A stretch of 64,000 nt of DNA from Nitrospira sp. (GCA_016788885.1 JAEURX010000038.1:90799-154798), one strand, 5' to 3'; shown: positions 9,990 to 20,898, numbered from the stretch's first letter. Notes: generated by a model not told the origin, from the sequence alone. Numbers and translations are program-made.

Positions 9990-10850
9990 TTACTTCATCC
10001 CTGCCATTCTCTTAGCAGATTCAACGGTATTGTCGAGCAACATCGCAATCGTCATCGGCCCGACTCCGCCCGGCACCGGGCTGATCCATCCGGCCTTGTG
10101 GCTCACCGGTTCAAAATCCACATCGCCGCACAGCTTGCCGTCCGGCCCCTTGTTGGTGCCCACATCGATGACCACCGCACCCTCTCGAACCATATCTGCC
10201 GTCACAAACTTCGCCTTTCCGATCGCCACCAACAAGAGATCGGCCTCACGGCAGACGGCCGCGAGGTCCTTGGTCTTCGAGTGACAAATCGTGACGGTCG
10301 CATTCCGCTGAAGCAGCATCAAGGCCAGCGGCTTGCCCACGATATTACTCCTCCCGACGACCACGGCGCGCTTGCCCTCGATGGACACGCCTGCCGATTC
10401 GATCATCTTGATGACCCCTTTCGGCGTACAGGCTTCGAAGACCGGGTTGCCTTCGACCAACCGGCCGAAATTATAGGGGTGAAACCCGTCGGCATCCTTA
10501 TTCGGCGACACCGCCTCCAACACCACGCGACTCTCGATGTGTTTGGGCAGCGGCAGCTGAACCAAAATGCCATGAATCTTCGGATCCGCATTTTTCTTTT
10601 CGATCAACGCCAACAGCTCCGCCTGTGTTGTGCTGGCCGGCAGCTTGTGATCGTCGACATAAATCCCTGCCAATTCGCAGGCCTTCTGTTTATTCCTGAC
10701 GTAGACGTGCGACGCAGGATCGTCTCCCACCAAAATCGTCGCCAGTCCCGGTTTGACTCCCGTTTTGGCCAGCACCGCGGCCGAGTCTACGGCCAGCCGT
10801 TCCCGGACCTGCTGTGCTAACGCTTTCCCATCGATCATTCGTGCCGCCAC
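9990..10850 (-). CDS. folD: Methylenetetrahydrofolate dehydrogenase / methenyltetrahydrofolate cyclohydrolase
   Basis: FolD interconverts 5,10-methylene-THF and 10-formyl-THF. Family motifs are [65 protein letters not shown] and the C-terminal [18 protein letters not shown]. The frame is open to 10904. The GTG at 10850 has GGAGG five bases upstream, and an ATG at 10838 (MIDGKALAQ) is the alternative. It is the first gene of the folD-metF-panB run and has a clear sigma-70-like promoter just upstream. Confidence 0.96.
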   Translation of the reverse strand: MAARMIDGKALAQQVRERLAVDSAAVLAKTGVKPGLATILVGDDPASHVYVRNKQKACELAGIYVDDHKLPASTTQAELLALIEKKNADPKIHGILVQLPLPKHIESRVVLEAVSPNKDADGFHPYNFGRLVEGNPVFEACTPKGVIKMIESAGVSIEGKRAVVVGRSNIVGKPLALMLLQRNATVTICHSKTKDLAAVCREADLLLVAIGKAKFVTADMVREGAVVIDVGTNKGPDGKLCGDVDFEPVSHKAGWISPVPGGVGPMTIAMLLDNTVESAKRMAGMK

Positions 10851-10890
10851 AATATCCTCCCTGGCCTGAATAGAAGCGAAAAGTGAGGGC

Positions 10891-10920
10891 ACCATAGCAG
10901 GCAATTTTTCAACAAGTCAA
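10891..10920 (-). promoter_or_regulatory. Sigma-70-like promoter of folD
   Basis: On the minus strand TTGACT (10915-10920) and TATGGT (10891-10896) are separated by 18 bases, about 40 bases upstream of the chosen GTG start. Sequence match only. Confidence 0.55.
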
Positions 10921-11107
10921 CGCTGGAGGCGGTGAGAAACTCCTGCTGGAAGCCCTCGACGCAAGAGGGTCCTCACACGATCATCCGGCTGCTTATGTAT
11001 CAGGTCTGTTGGCCGCCTCTCGCGTGTGATTCGGCGGCTTCCTTGACAGTCTTCGAGACCCTTGGCTACGATGCACCAGAACAATCTTCTGTGCGACATC
11101 TTCGTTG

Positions 11108-12139
11108 ATGATTTCCATGACCATCTTGTCCTTCTTCCCCGAGCGGCTGCAACGCCGCGGCAACCTTGGACTGGCTCTCGCCTGGGCCGTAGGGCTGTCG
11201 CTGACCTCGTCATGGGCCTGGGCCCTGCAAGTCAGCGGATTAGAATCGCCGCACAGCTTTCTGGCCGATCCCGCGTCACGGTCGTATTTTATTTCGAACA
11301 TCAATGGCGAAACCGACGCCCGCGACAATAATGGCTTCATCACCAAACTCAGCGACGATGGCCGGATCACCGCCTTCAAGTTCATCGAAGGGGGCCGGGA
11401 TGGCGTCACCCTCCATGCCCCCAAGGGCATGGCCGTCGTCGATCAGGTCCTGTACGTCACAGACTTGGATACGCTGCACGCTTTCGACAAGACGAGTGGA
11501 AAACTTCTCACAAGCCTGCTGCTTCCCCGCCCCGCCGACGGCAAGACCACCCAGTCGCTCGTGGACGTCGCACCGGACGGGCAAGGCCGTCTCTATCTGG
11601 CCGACCAAGGCGGCAACGCAATTTACCGGGTCGATCTCACACCGACGCCGACCCTTGCGCTCGTGCTTTCCGGAGCGCAGTTGGCGGGACCGTCGGGTAT
11701 CGCCGTGAATCCTAAGACGGGGCACTTGGCCGTGGTCAGTTATGACTCGGGGAAGATCTTCGACATCACTCCGGAAGGAGCGCTCACCGAGCTGGCCTCC
11801 AACGGATTTTTTACCGGACGTTTCCAAAACCTCAGCGGGGTGGATTTCGACCGATGGGGCAGCATGTATGTCTCCGATGTGACGAAGGGGAAAATCTGGC
11901 GGATGCTCCCCAATAACAAGTTCCAGGTGATCGCAGAATACCTCCCAGGCCCCTCGGACCTGGGCATTGACCGTGTGAACCATCTGATTCTGGTTCCCTA
12001 CCAGGACTCCAACGCCGCCGAAGTCAACGGCCTTGAGTCTCCCACCGTCTCGACGGGTGACCGCGCCAAACGCACGCTGGCAGACTATGGGTTTGTGGAG
12101 CCGAAAAAATCTGACAAGGAAGGATCACCGAGAAAATGA
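11108..12139 (+). CDS. Secreted beta-propeller (SMP-30/NHL-like) protein
   Basis: This 343-residue protein has an N-terminal hydrophobic segment after RLQRRG (LGLALAWAVGLSLTSSWAWA), so it is probably exported to the periplasm. The mature part consists of repeated propeller blades with motifs such as APKGMAVVDQVLYVTDL, DGQGRLYLADQGGNAIYRVD and GPSGIAVNPKTGHLAVV. These resemble SMP-30/gluconolactonase-type or NHL propellers. A catalytic metal site cannot be assigned from inspection, so function is open. Starts at 11105 (TTG), 11108 or 11117 are possible, none with a clear ribosome-binding site. Its stop overlaps the next start by four bases, so the pair is translationally coupled. Confidence 0.75.
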   Translation: MISMTILSFFPERLQRRGNLGLALAWAVGLSLTSSWAWALQVSGLESPHSFLADPASRSYFISNINGETDARDNNGFITKLSDDGRITAFKFIEGGRDGVTLHAPKGMAVVDQVLYVTDLDTLHAFDKTSGKLLTSLLLPRPADGKTTQSLVDVAPDGQGRLYLADQGGNAIYRVDLTPTPTLALVLSGAQLAGPSGIAVNPKTGHLAVVSYDSGKIFDITPEGALTELASNGFFTGRFQNLSGVDFDRWGSMYVSDVTKGKIWRMLPNNKFQVIAEYLPGPSDLGIDRVNHLILVPYQDSNAAEVNGLESPTVSTGDRAKRTLADYGFVEPKKSDKEGSPRK

Positions 12140-12837
12140 GCCAGTGTGTCTATTGCAAGCAACGCAAAGGGAAACGTTCCTGTCCCGCTCTAACCGGACT
12201 GATTTGCAGCCAATGTTGCGGAGAGCATCGCCTGGCACGCATCACCTGCCCTCCCGACTGCGAATATCTCGATACCGGCAGCGACTACCAGCAAAAGCGC
12301 CTAGGCGAACAATTCGCCCCCGTCCGGCGTGAACTCTACCGACAGCTCAGCGTGGCCGGCGGCGAAAAAGCGGCGGCGCTGTTCAACCTGATCGAGGTCG
12401 TCACATTCGGCTATTTCCATGACCGGCGGGACGGTCAGGACGCCGAAGTGTTTGCGGCCATCCAAGCGTTGCGCCGCACGCTCAGCCCGCTCCATGTGCC
12501 GGCTGCTCCGATGCCGGTCTTTGCGGAACGTCTCAAGAAGGAATATGACACGTTCGTCAAACAGCAACCTCAGCAGATCGCCGACGCCGGCTCGGCCCCT
12601 GAAATTCTGGATCGCGCATTGGCGATCCTGACGGAATTCTCCGGACAGGGATTCCAATCACGCCGGTTTCTTCTGGGCATGATCGGCTATGTCAAAACTT
12701 TCCATCCCGAAATTGCAGAACATCTAACCAAGCAGCACGAAGCCGGTCGAATTGTGCTTCCCGGCCAGCTCACTCCGCCCCCCCAGGAACCGGCCCCCCA
12801 TGTTCACGGCCCCGGATGCCAACATCACCACCACTGA
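12136..12837 (+). CDS. Cys/His-rich hypothetical protein, probable zinc-binding N-terminus
   Basis: I do not recognise a named family. The 233-residue protein starts with a cysteine cluster (CVYC, SCPAL, CSQCCGEHR, CPPDCEY) that probably binds zinc. A mainly helical middle part follows, and it ends in the metal-ligand-like tail HVHGPGCQHHHH. There is no signal peptide, so it is probably cytoplasmic. It overlaps the upstream propeller gene by four bases (ATGA). A role in metal handling or nucleic-acid binding is possible, but neither is shown. Confidence 0.8.
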   Translation: MSQCVYCKQRKGKRSCPALTGLICSQCCGEHRLARITCPPDCEYLDTGSDYQQKRLGEQFAPVRRELYRQLSVAGGEKAAALFNLIEVVTFGYFHDRRDGQDAEVFAAIQALRRTLSPLHVPAAPMPVFAERLKKEYDTFVKQQPQQIADAGSAPEILDRALAILTEFSGQGFQSRRFLLGMIGYVKTFHPEIAEHLTKQHEAGRIVLPGQLTPPPQEPAPHVHGPGCQHHHH

Positions 12838-13030
12838 CCTCACGACGCTAGCCACAAGACCTCCTGGCTCTCACGACCCCTTCCGATAGACGGTCCACCA
12901 CTCGTCTCCACGCTCGTTTTTCCCAGTTTTCTCTTTAGTTATAACGCGCTTCTGCCGATACAGGCGGGTCAGGACTTTCACCTGCGCAAGAAGCTGAAGC
13001 CGGACTGCACGCGCAACCCGTTGAAATTTC

Positions 13031-14767
13031 ATGCACTCATTTTTCAGTAATCTTTTAGCCGCTTTGCCGAAGGGAGATGCACTGGACGAGCCGGCCTGGG
13101 CCGTCCGTCACCGGGGTATTTTGTACGTCCTTTGGTTACACGTACTGGGTGTTCCCCTCTATGGCGCCTATATGGGTGCCGAGCTAGGCCTCTACCTCGG
13201 CAGCGGAGCCCTTCTCGGAGCCATCGCCATCGCCGCACAGCTTCCCGCCATCGGCCGTCGGATTCAAGCCGCCATTGCCACCTATGGATTGGTGATGGCC
13301 TCGGCGCTGCTGGTGCATCTCTCGGGCGGACGCATCGAGCTGCACTTCCATTTCTTTGTCATGATGTCCGTGATCGTGTTGTACCAGGATTGGCTGCCGT
13401 TTCTGGTCGGACTGCTGTTCATCGTCATCGATCATGGGATTATAGGCACCCTCCTGCCGAGCATGGTGTACGTCCATGCCGAAGGGCAGACGCACCCATG
13501 GACCTGGGCACTGATTCACGGCAGCTTCATTTTGGCTCAATGCGCAGCCCTGCTCTACTTTTGGCGCGTGAATGAGCTGGCCCGCGAGGAAGCCCTGCAG
13601 AGTGAGGCCCGCACTCGAATGATCATCGAAACCGCCCTCGACGCGGTGGTCACAACCAACGCCTCGGGAATCATTACCGACTGGAATACCCAGGCGGAAA
13701 TCATGTTTGACATTCCCCGCACCGACGCCATCGGACAACCCCTGACGACCTACCTCACCAGCGGTCATGCTCCTTCCGTGGCCGCCGCCGGCCTGGCGCG
13801 TTCCGGGCTCGTGCCTGGAGCGATTCTCAACCGCCGTGTCGACAGCATCGGTCGGAGCGGTTCCGGCCAGGAATTTCCCGTCGAAATCGCCACCAGTTGC
13901 CTGGCCATCGCGGGTTCTCAGCAGTTCACCACGTTCATACAGGACATTTCCGAGCGCAAGCAGCATGAACAAGCCCTTCGCCAGGCCAAGGACGCCGCCG
14001 AAGCGGCCAGTCAGGCCAAGTCCCAATTCCTGGCCAACATGAGTCACGAGATCAGAACCCCGATGAACGGTGTGCTCGGCATGACGGAACTGCTCCTGGC
14101 GACCCCGCTCAACGACAGACAACGACGCTATGCCGATACCGTCCACACGTCCGGAACCAACCTCCTGCACATCATCAATGACATCCTGGATTTTTCGAAG
14201 ATCGAAGCCGGCCGTTTAGTCCTGGAACACATCCCTTTCGACTTCCGGACGCTCCTGACCGAGACCTCAACAATTTTTCAGGAACAGGCGCTCAAAAAAG
14301 GTCTGACGTTCACCGTCACCGTCGCCCACGACATTCCCGTCAGCCTCTACGGAGACCCTCACCGACTCCGCCAGATCCTGACCAACCTCATCAGCAATGC
14401 CCTCAAATTCACGGCCACCGGACGTATTACAGTCTCAGCCGCCATGGAGGAGGACCACCCCGGTCACGTGCGCATCGACGTGGCCGACACGGGGATCGGC
14501 ATCCCGCGCGACGCGCAGGATCGAATCTTCGATTGCTTTGCGCAGGCCGACGGATCAACCACGAGAAAATACGGCGGGACCGGCCTTGGCCTCGCCATTG
14601 TGAAGCAATTAGTCGGCCTGATGGGCGGGCACATGGGGCTGAACAGTGTGTCCGGAGAGGGTTCCACCTTCTGGTTTACGATCTCCGCGTATGCCACCGC
14701 AACAGGATCGACTGCTTCGGACCAATCCATGGCTTCCACGGAGACGCTGCCGCGCCCACATTCCTAA
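13031..14767 (+). CDS. Membrane PAS sensor histidine kinase
   Basis: This 578-residue kinase has about six N-terminal membrane helices (residues about 28-185) with the segment GGRIELHFHFFVMMSVIVLY, a His-rich membrane sensor region seen in other kinases and cyclases. A PAS domain follows near 195-310 (IIETALDAVVTTNASGIITD). HisKA has His339 in [15 protein letters not shown], and the ATPase domain has ADTGIGIP and [11 protein letters not shown]. It ends after the ATPase, with no receiver, unlike its neighbours. It is the first gene of a four-gene sensory operon; FIST follows after 14 bases. The conserved His residues in the membrane part may bind a cofactor or metal, which is inference. Confidence 0.92.
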   Translation: MHSFFSNLLAALPKGDALDEPAWAVRHRGILYVLWLHVLGVPLYGAYMGAELGLYLGSGALLGAIAIAAQLPAIGRRIQAAIATYGLVMASALLVHLSGGRIELHFHFFVMMSVIVLYQDWLPFLVGLLFIVIDHGIIGTLLPSMVYVHAEGQTHPWTWALIHGSFILAQCAALLYFWRVNELAREEALQSEARTRMIIETALDAVVTTNASGIITDWNTQAEIMFDIPRTDAIGQPLTTYLTSGHAPSVAAAGLARSGLVPGAILNRRVDSIGRSGSGQEFPVEIATSCLAIAGSQQFTTFIQDISERKQHEQALRQAKDAAEAASQAKSQFLANMSHEIRTPMNGVLGMTELLLATPLNDRQRRYADTVHTSGTNLLHIINDILDFSKIEAGRLVLEHIPFDFRTLLTETSTIFQEQALKKGLTFTVTVAHDIPVSLYGDPHRLRQILTNLISNALKFTATGRITVSAAMEEDHPGHVRIDVADTGIGIPRDAQDRIFDCFAQADGSTTRKYGGTGLGLAIVKQLVGLMGGHMGLNSVSGEGSTFWFTISAYATATGSTASDQSMASTETLPRPHS

Positions 14768-14781
14768 AAGGAGATGACCTC

Positions 14782-15930
14782 ATGCATGTCGCGACCACCT
14801 GTCTCAAAACCGGCCAGTCCGGAATACCTGCTGAACTGACCGCCCTGGATTCGGAGACCAGCCTCCTGTTGCTGTTCGGAGGCTCACGCTTGATTGACCG
14901 TCCGGCGCTCATCCAGCAGGTGTTGGACGCATGTCCTCGCAGCCATGTGATGGGCTGCTCCACCGCCGGAGAAATTCACGGATGCGAGATCTCGGACGAC
15001 AGTCTGGTCGTGGCGGCCGCACGGTTCGACCACACCGCTCTTCGCACCGCCCAAGCCACCGTCCAGGCGCCAACGGACTCCTATACCGCGGGATGTACCA
15101 TCGCCGAGCAACTCACACACTCCTCACTTCGAGGCGTGTTTGTGCTCTCGGACGGACTGAACGTCAACGGGAGCGAGCTCGTGAAGGGCCTCAACGATAC
15201 GCTGGGAGGAGCGGTCGTGGTCACCGGTGGCCTGGCCGGAGACGGGACCGACTTCAAGCGGACATGGGTCATCAAAGATCGGATGCCGATCGGCGGCTAT
15301 GTCACGGCCATCGGCTTCTATGGTGACCACGTTAAGCTCGGACACGGCTCCAAGGGCGGATGGGATAAGTTCGGACCGGAGCGGTTGGTCACCAAGTCCA
15401 AGGGGAACATCCTGTACGAGTTGGACGGTCGCCCTGCACTGCAGTTGTACAAAGAATATCTCGGTGACCGCGCCGCCGGTCTTCCGGCCACAGGCCTACT
15501 TTTCCCCCTCGCGATCAGAAGCTCGAACACGGACGGGAAAATCCTGGTTCGCACCATCCTGGCCGTCGACGAGGCTGCTCAATCCATGACCTTCGCGGGT
15601 GATCTGCCGGAAGGTGTCCTCGCCCAATTGATGCGCGCGAATTTTGATCGATTGGTGCAGGGCGCATCAGATGCAGCCACGCTTGCGGTCAACGGCCGGG
15701 ACGATACGTCCAGCCCCTCGCCCACACTCTCTATTGCCATCAGTTGCGTGGGGCGACGACTGGTCCTCGGGGAACGGACGGAAGAGGAAATCGAAGCCGC
15801 GTTGGATATTCTGCCAAAGGGCAGCAGTCAGGTCGGATTCTACTCCTATGGCGAAATCTCGCCGTATAAGAGCGGTGCCTGCGATCTCCATAACCAAACC
15901 ATGACGTTGACGACCATTACCGAACACTAA
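14782..15930 (+). CDS. FIST domain sensory protein
   Basis: AAAAGGAG at 14766-14773 lies eight bases before this ATG, so the much longer open frame from 14533 is rejected as coding. The 382-residue protein has a FIST N-terminal domain (LLLLFGGSRLIDRPALIQQV, VMGCSTAGEI, GVFVLSDGLNVNGSELVKG, TGGLAGDGTDF) and a FIST C-terminal domain (LQLYKEYLG, GFYSYGEISP). FIST domains are proposed to bind small ligands, perhaps amino acids, and occur beside or within signal-transduction proteins. There is no membrane segment. Placed between two kinases, it probably supplies a cytoplasmic ligand signal to one of them. Confidence 0.93.
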   Translation: MHVATTCLKTGQSGIPAELTALDSETSLLLLFGGSRLIDRPALIQQVLDACPRSHVMGCSTAGEIHGCEISDDSLVVAAARFDHTALRTAQATVQAPTDSYTAGCTIAEQLTHSSLRGVFVLSDGLNVNGSELVKGLNDTLGGAVVVTGGLAGDGTDFKRTWVIKDRMPIGGYVTAIGFYGDHVKLGHGSKGGWDKFGPERLVTKSKGNILYELDGRPALQLYKEYLGDRAAGLPATGLLFPLAIRSSNTDGKILVRTILAVDEAAQSMTFAGDLPEGVLAQLMRANFDRLVQGASDAATLAVNGRDDTSSPSPTLSIAISCVGRRLVLGERTEEEIEAALDILPKGSSQVGFYSYGEISPYKSGACDLHNQTMTLTTITEH

Positions 15931-15935
15931 CACCG

Positions 15936-18900
15936 ATGCATCCGCTGCTGAAACGACAACTGAAGCGACTGGGGCTGGACGACGTCTCCGCCCCTCACTC
16001 CCCCGAGATCTGGCAACAGCTGCTCGAACGGGTGAGCCGCAGCTATCTGGAATCCGACCAGGGCCGCGAACTCCTCGAACGTTCGATCGCGCTGTCCGCC
16101 ACGGAAATGCAGGCGTTGAACGAACAATTGCGTCGCACCTCGGAGAGCCGGCTGACTGAGGAACGGGATAAGCTTCAGACCGTGCTTCGCTCGATGGGAG
16201 ACGGACTCTGCGTGGTGGATGCCAACTGGGACATCGTGTTGCTTAATCCCGAAGCCGCGCGACTCTGCGGCCTGTCCGAACACGAGGTTGTCGGTCGACG
16301 GCTTCATGACACAATTTCGGTGTCGTCAAGAACACATTCCGGGGAGACACTGTTCGCCGAGCTACTTCAGAGCGCATCGACACAGGGACAATCCTTCCGT
16401 ACCGACGACGGCGTTCTCACCGCGACCACCGGCCGATCGTTTCCCGTCGCCTGCGTCCTCGCCCCCATCGTGCGAGACAATCACCCAGTCGGTGCCGTCC
16501 TGGTCTTTCGCGATATCACCGAACGCAAACACATTGAAGATCGTCGTCGAGAAACCGAACACCTGCTCCGACAACAGCAAACCGCCCTATTCGAGTTGAC
16601 GAGCAACAGCGTCATCCAGAGCGGTGTACTCGAGCCAGCCCTTCGTGAGATCACCCGCGTCGCAGCGGCGACACTGAAGGTGCGCCGGTGCAGCGTCTGG
16701 CTGCTACAAGAAGCCTCTGCCGCCCTGCACTGCAAAGATCTCTATGATGCAGACAACCAGCTCCATTCTTCAGGAATGGAGCTCCTTGCACGGGACTTCC
16801 CGAGCTATTTCGGCGAGGTTCTCTCCGAACGCGTCATCGACGCGACCGACGCGCGGACCGATCCCCGCACGTCCGAATTCACCGACGCCTACCTAACCCC
16901 GCTGGGTATCGGCGCCATGCTCGATATTCCGATTCGTTTCAAAGGGAAACTGGTCGGGGTGCTCTGCAATGAGCATGTGGGACCGCCTCGCGCGTGGATG
17001 CTGGAGGAACAGCAGTTCGGTCACGCAATCGGCTCGCAAGTCTCACTGGCGCTCGAAGCCGTCGAGCGCCTCCATGCTGAAGGTGCATTGCGCAAAAGCG
17101 AAGGCCGAACCAGGCTGATCATCGACACGGCGCTGAGTGCGGTCATCAGCATGGATGAGCAGGGACGCATTATCGGATGGAATGCGCAGGCCGAACAGAC
17201 ATTCGGGTGGACTCGCCGGGAAGCGATCGGCCGGATGATGACAGAGACCATCATTCCGTACGCTCATCGCGAAGCCCATCAACAAGGGCTTGAGCGGTTC
17301 ATCAAGACCGGTGAGGGCCAGGTCATGAACAAACGGATCGAAACCACTGCCTTGCGCCGCGACGGCACAGAATTTCCCATTGAGTTGGCCGTCACTCCGC
17401 TTCGTCTAGAAAATGCGTATTCGTTCACGGCTTTCGTCGTGGATATTTCAGAGCGCAAACAAGCGGAAGAAGCCTTGCGCACCAGCGAAGCCCGCCTCAT
17501 GATGACGGTGCAGGGATCTCACATCGGGATCTGGGACTGGAACCTCACGACCGGCTCGATCTATTTCTCTCCGCAATGGAAAAGCCAGCTCGGCCATGAC
17601 GACCACACACTCACCAACGCATTCGAGGAATGGCGAATGCGCATTCATCCGGAGGACCAGCCATTTGTTCATAAGACCATTCAATCCTGCCTTGATGGCG
17701 ACCAGTCGCACTTCGAGATCGAACACCGTCTGCACCATCAAGACGGCAACTACCGGTGGATCCTCTCTCGCGGCAGCGTCATCCGGGACGTCTACGGCGT
17801 GGCGTCGCGCATGGTCGGCATCCATATCGATACCACCGAACGAAAGCGAAGCGAGGAAGAACTCCGCGCGGCCAAGGAATCGGCCGAAGCGGCCAGCAAG
17901 GCCAAGAGCGAATTCCTGGCCAATATGAGCCATGAAATTCGCACCCCCATGAACGGCGTGCTGGGCACGACCGAACTTCTGCTCAATAGCGCGCTGACGG
18001 ACAAACAGCGCCATCTGGCTTCGACGGTGCATCGGTCGGGTCGTACACTGCTTGCGATCATCAATGACATTCTGGATTTTTCAAAAATCGAGGCGGGCAA
18101 ACTCGATCTGGAGTGTGTCGGTTTCGACCTGCTACAGGTGCTCGAAGAATCACTCGAACTGTTCATGGAGGCGGGCCGACGCAAGAAGCTTGAACTCACC
18201 CAACAGATCGATGAGCGGGTTCCACGCTACCTGAAAGGCGACCCGGTGCGCTTTCGCCAGATTCTCATGAATCTTCTGAGCAATGCCATCAAGTTCACGG
18301 AGACCGGCGGCATCACCCTAGTCGCTGAATTCTTGAGTGGCACGACCACCCACGCACTGTTGCGCTTTGCCGTCTCCGATACCGGAATCGGAATTCCTGC
18401 CGCAGCCAAGTTGCGCATATTCGACGCCTTTTCCCAGGCGGACGGGTCGACCACCAGGCGATTCGGTGGGACCGGACTCGGCCTGTCCATCGCCAAGCAG
18501 CTGGTCGCACTGATGGGTGGAGCGATCACCGTAGAAAGCGAACCGGGGCGAGGCTCCACGTTCGCATTTTCCGCCCAATTCGAGTTGCAACCACTAAGCA
18601 CAGGATCCGACACAACCGTCGCATGCTATTCGCCGCCTCCTCATTCGTACCTTGTGCCTGACCACGCCGGGGGCTCGACGCATCCACTCGGCTCACCCTC
18701 TCAAGCGGATGCTCAGCCGGACGGACAAGCCGCCGGATGCATTTTGTTGGCAGAAGACAGTCCGGTGAACCGAGAAGTGGCCGTCGGCATGCTCGAACAA
18801 CTCGGCTATCAGGTGGAAATCGCCGAGAACGGACGGCAGGCGCTCCTGGCGACGGAGCATGCTCATTTCGATCTGATACTCATGGATTGTCAGATGCCTG

Positions 18901-19574
18901 AGATGGACGGTCTCACCGCCACCTCAGAAATTCGCCAACGTGAAACCGAGGCCGGGCGAAGCAGATTGCCCATCATCGCGCTCACGGCCAATGCCATGCA
19001 GGGTGATCGCGAACTGTGCCTCTCGGCCGGGATGGATGACTACCTCACGAAGCCGTATACGCAAATGCAACTGCGCGAGATCATCCAGAAATGGCTGAGC
19101 AAACGGAACCCCCTCGTGCCCGCATCAGTCACAAACAACCAGGCAGCAACTGACCCCGGGGTCGCCACGCACGTCGCGCAGGCCACTTCCGAGTCAGCCA
19201 CTACAGGCACCGGACATACCATCGACCTCAAAGCCTTGGACGCCATTCGTGCGTTACAGCGTCCCAATAGGCCGGCCGTGCTGGCCTCCGTGCTTCGCAA
19301 ATACCTGGACAATTCCCGAGACAGTGTCGACGCACTCCGCGACGCCCTCCGTGCCAATGATCCGGCCGGACTTCAAGCTGTCGCGCACCGACTCAAATCA
19401 AGCAGCGCGCAGCTAGGTGCCATTGCCCTTGCCGCCCGCTGCAAAGAACTGGAGTTGATGGGGGCCACCAAGAATCTCGTCGATGCCGATCGAACGCTTG
19501 CAGCATTGCAAAGTGAGTATGCCAACGCCTGTACGGTCTTTCGAAATGAGATCGCCAAGGAGAAACAAGCATGA
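15936..19574 (+). CDS. Multi-sensor hybrid histidine kinase (PAS-GAF-PAS-PAS-HisKA-HATPase-REC-Hpt)
   Basis: The 1212-residue cytoplasmic kinase starts five bases after the FIST stop. It has an N-terminal helical region and PAS near 83-205. GAF follows near 220-375 ([15 protein letters not shown]), then PAS near 380-505 and a PAS_3-type domain near 510-635 ([20 protein letters not shown]). The HisKA phospho-acceptor is His666 in [14 protein letters not shown], and the ATPase carries [15 protein letters not shown] receiver with Asp984 ([11 protein letters not shown]) is followed by an Hpt domain with His1151 ([12 protein letters not shown]). No membrane helices are visible. The REC-Hpt tail is of the same type as in the kinases at 1-732 and 3907-6744, pointing to family expansion within the genome. 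Confidence 0.94.
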   Translation: MHPLLKRQLKRLGLDDVSAPHSPEIWQQLLERVSRSYLESDQGRELLERSIALSATEMQALNEQLRRTSESRLTEERDKLQTVLRSMGDGLCVVDANWDIVLLNPEAARLCGLSEHEVVGRRLHDTISVSSRTHSGETLFAELLQSASTQGQSFRTDDGVLTATTGRSFPVACVLAPIVRDNHPVGAVLVFRDITERKHIEDRRRETEHLLRQQQTALFELTSNSVIQSGVLEPALREITRVAAATLKVRRCSVWLLQEASAALHCKDLYDADNQLHSSGMELLARDFPSYFGEVLSERVIDATDARTDPRTSEFTDAYLTPLGIGAMLDIPIRFKGKLVGVLCNEHVGPPRAWMLEEQQFGHAIGSQVSLALEAVERLHAEGALRKSEGRTRLIIDTALSAVISMDEQGRIIGWNAQAEQTFGWTRREAIGRMMTETIIPYAHREAHQQGLERFIKTGEGQVMNKRIETTALRRDGTEFPIELAVTPLRLENAYSFTAFVVDISERKQAEEALRTSEARLMMTVQGSHIGIWDWNLTTGSIYFSPQWKSQLGHDDHTLTNAFEEWRMRIHPEDQPFVHKTIQSCLDGDQSHFEIEHRLHHQDGNYRWILSRGSVIRDVYGVASRMVGIHIDTTERKRSEEELRAAKESAEAASKAKSEFLANMSHEIRTPMNGVLGTTELLLNSALTDKQRHLASTVHRSGRTLLAIINDILDFSKIEAGKLDLECVGFDLLQVLEESLELFMEAGRRKKLELTQQIDERVPRYLKGDPVRFRQILMNLLSNAIKFTETGGITLVAEFLSGTTTHALLRFAVSDTGIGIPAAAKLRIFDAFSQADGSTTRRFGGTGLGLSIAKQLVALMGGAITVESEPGRGSTFAFSAQFELQPLSTGSDTTVACYSPPPHSYLVPDHAGGSTHPLGSPSQADAQPDGQAAGCILLAEDSPVNREVAVGMLEQLGYQVEIAENGRQALLATEHAHFDLILMDCQMPEMDGLTATSEIRQRETEAGRSRLPIIALTANAMQGDRELCLSAGMDDYLTKPYTQMQLREIIQKWLSKRNPLVPASVTNNQAATDPGVATHVAQATSESATTGTGHTIDLKALDAIRALQRPNRPAVLASVLRKYLDNSRDSVDALRDALRANDPAGLQAVAHRLKSSSAQLGAIALAARCKELELMGATKNLVDADRTLAALQSEYANACTVFRNEIAKEKQA

Positions 19575-20818
19575 ACACTCTCTTACCCGGTCAATCGCCC
19601 TATGCCTTGATCACGGATGACGACATCATCATCCGCATGTTTGCCCGCGAAGCCCTGGAGCAAGTGGGATGGGAGGTGGAAGAGGCGGAGAATGGACGAG
19701 AAGCCTGCATCGCATTCGAGAAGCGGACACCCGACGTGGTGTTGCTGGACGTGATGATGCCGGAGATGGATGGCTTCGCTACCTGTGCGGCACTGCGACG
19801 TCTCCCGGGCGGGGAACATACCCCCATTCTGATTATGACCGGACTTGATGACTTCGAATCCATCACGAAGGCCTACGATGCGGGCGCGACGGATTTTATC
19901 GTCAAACCGCTGAACGCAATGCTTCTGACTCATCGTATCCGTTATATGGTTCGGGCAAACCAGGTCCTGCAAGAGCTCCGGTCCAGCCAGGCGACACTTA
20001 CGCAGGCCCGAGATGCCGCGATCGAGGGCACCAGACTCAAATCGGAATTCCTGGCGACCATGAGCCACGAAATTCGCACGCCCATGAATGGTGTACTGGG
20101 AATGGCCGATTGGCTGTTAGAGACCGATTTGACGCCGGAGCAGCTGGATTGTGCTCAAACAATACGGTCTTCAGGAGATGCGTTGATGGTCATCATCAAC
20201 GATATTTTAGATTTCTCGAAGATCGAGTCGGGGAAACTCTCACTCGAGTTGTTGGATTTCGAACTTCCAGTGTTTCTCGATCGTGTCATGGCCTTGTTTG
20301 GTGAGCGGGCACAACGCAAAGGGCTGGTCCTGAGTTCACGCATTGCGGAGGATGTCCCACCCCTGTTGTGCGGAGACCCGAACCGACTGCAACAAGTCCT
20401 GAGCAATCTGCTGGCAAACGCGATTAAATTCAGTGAGCGCGGCACGGTCTCCGTGCTGGTCGATCTTGATCAACGACCTCCGGAGCAGCGCCTGGAGTTT
20501 CCTGCCACCACGTACAATGAATCGGCGGCGGATCAGTCACCGGTGACTCATGTCCGGTTTTCCGTCGTCGATAATGGGATAGGCATTGCTCCCGGCGCCT
20601 TCAGCAAACTGTTTCAGCCGTTCGTCCAGGCCGACGGTTCCACGACCAGAAAATATGGAGGGACTGGCCTGGGATTGGCGATCTGCAAACAGCTCGTGGA
20701 ATTGATGGGGGGACACATCGGAGCAGAAAGCGAACCCGGTGTCGGCTCGATATTTCGTTTTACCGTACCACTCCAACTTCCCCAAGCTGACATCAACGGA
20801 AAACAACAAGCCGCCTGA
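19571..20818 (+). CDS. Response regulator-histidine kinase fusion (REC-HisKA-HATPase)
   Basis: The start overlaps the preceding kinase stop by four bases, so the two are coupled. The 415-residue protein has an N-terminal receiver with Asp60 in [12 protein letters not shown], a short coiled linker, HisKA with His166 in [15 protein letters not shown], and an ATPase with DNGIGIAPG and [14 protein letters not shown]. It has no membrane segment. Such REC-kinases usually receive phosphate from an upstream Hpt, here probably the Hpt of the previous gene, and pass the signal on. It is the last gene of the operon; two perfect hairpins follow the stop. Confidence 0.92.
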   Translation: MNTLLPGQSPYALITDDDIIIRMFAREALEQVGWEVEEAENGREACIAFEKRTPDVVLLDVMMPEMDGFATCAALRRLPGGEHTPILIMTGLDDFESITKAYDAGATDFIVKPLNAMLLTHRIRYMVRANQVLQELRSSQATLTQARDAAIEGTRLKSEFLATMSHEIRTPMNGVLGMADWLLETDLTPEQLDCAQTIRSSGDALMVIINDILDFSKIESGKLSLELLDFELPVFLDRVMALFGERAQRKGLVLSSRIAEDVPPLLCGDPNRLQQVLSNLLANAIKFSERGTVSVLVDLDQRPPEQRLEFPATTYNESAADQSPVTHVRFSVVDNGIGIAPGAFSKLFQPFVQADGSTTRKYGGTGLGLAICKQLVELMGGHIGAESEPGVGSIFRFTVPLQLPQADINGKQQAA

Positions 20819-20858
20819 CGACATGCTTCTCACCGCCACTGCTTGACGTGCCCCCTGA

Positions 20859-20878
20859 CATCTGGGCCCGCCCAGATG
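20859..20878 (+). terminator. Perfect 8-bp hairpin after the sensory operon
   Basis: CATCTGGG (20859-20866) and CCCAGATG (20871-20878) form a perfect stem with a four-base loop, 40 bases after the REC-kinase stop. No T-run follows, so it is not a textbook intrinsic terminator. A second perfect hairpin starts two bases later. Confidence 0.45.
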
Positions 20879-20880
20879 GG

Positions 20881-20898
20881 TGTATCCAGCAGGATACA
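20881..20898. repeat. Second perfect inverted repeat, adjacent to the first
   Basis: TGTATCC (20881-20887) and GGATACA (20892-20898) are separated by AGCA. The 7-bp stem is perfect and lies two bases after the preceding hairpin. It could be part of a tandem-hairpin terminator or an operator for the downstream deacetylase gene. Confidence 0.5.

Noticed and set aside
14533..14781. N-terminal extension of the FIST gene
   Set aside because: The extension overlaps the upstream kinase in another frame and has no FIST similarity, while AAAAGGAG sits eight bases before the internal ATG at 14782.
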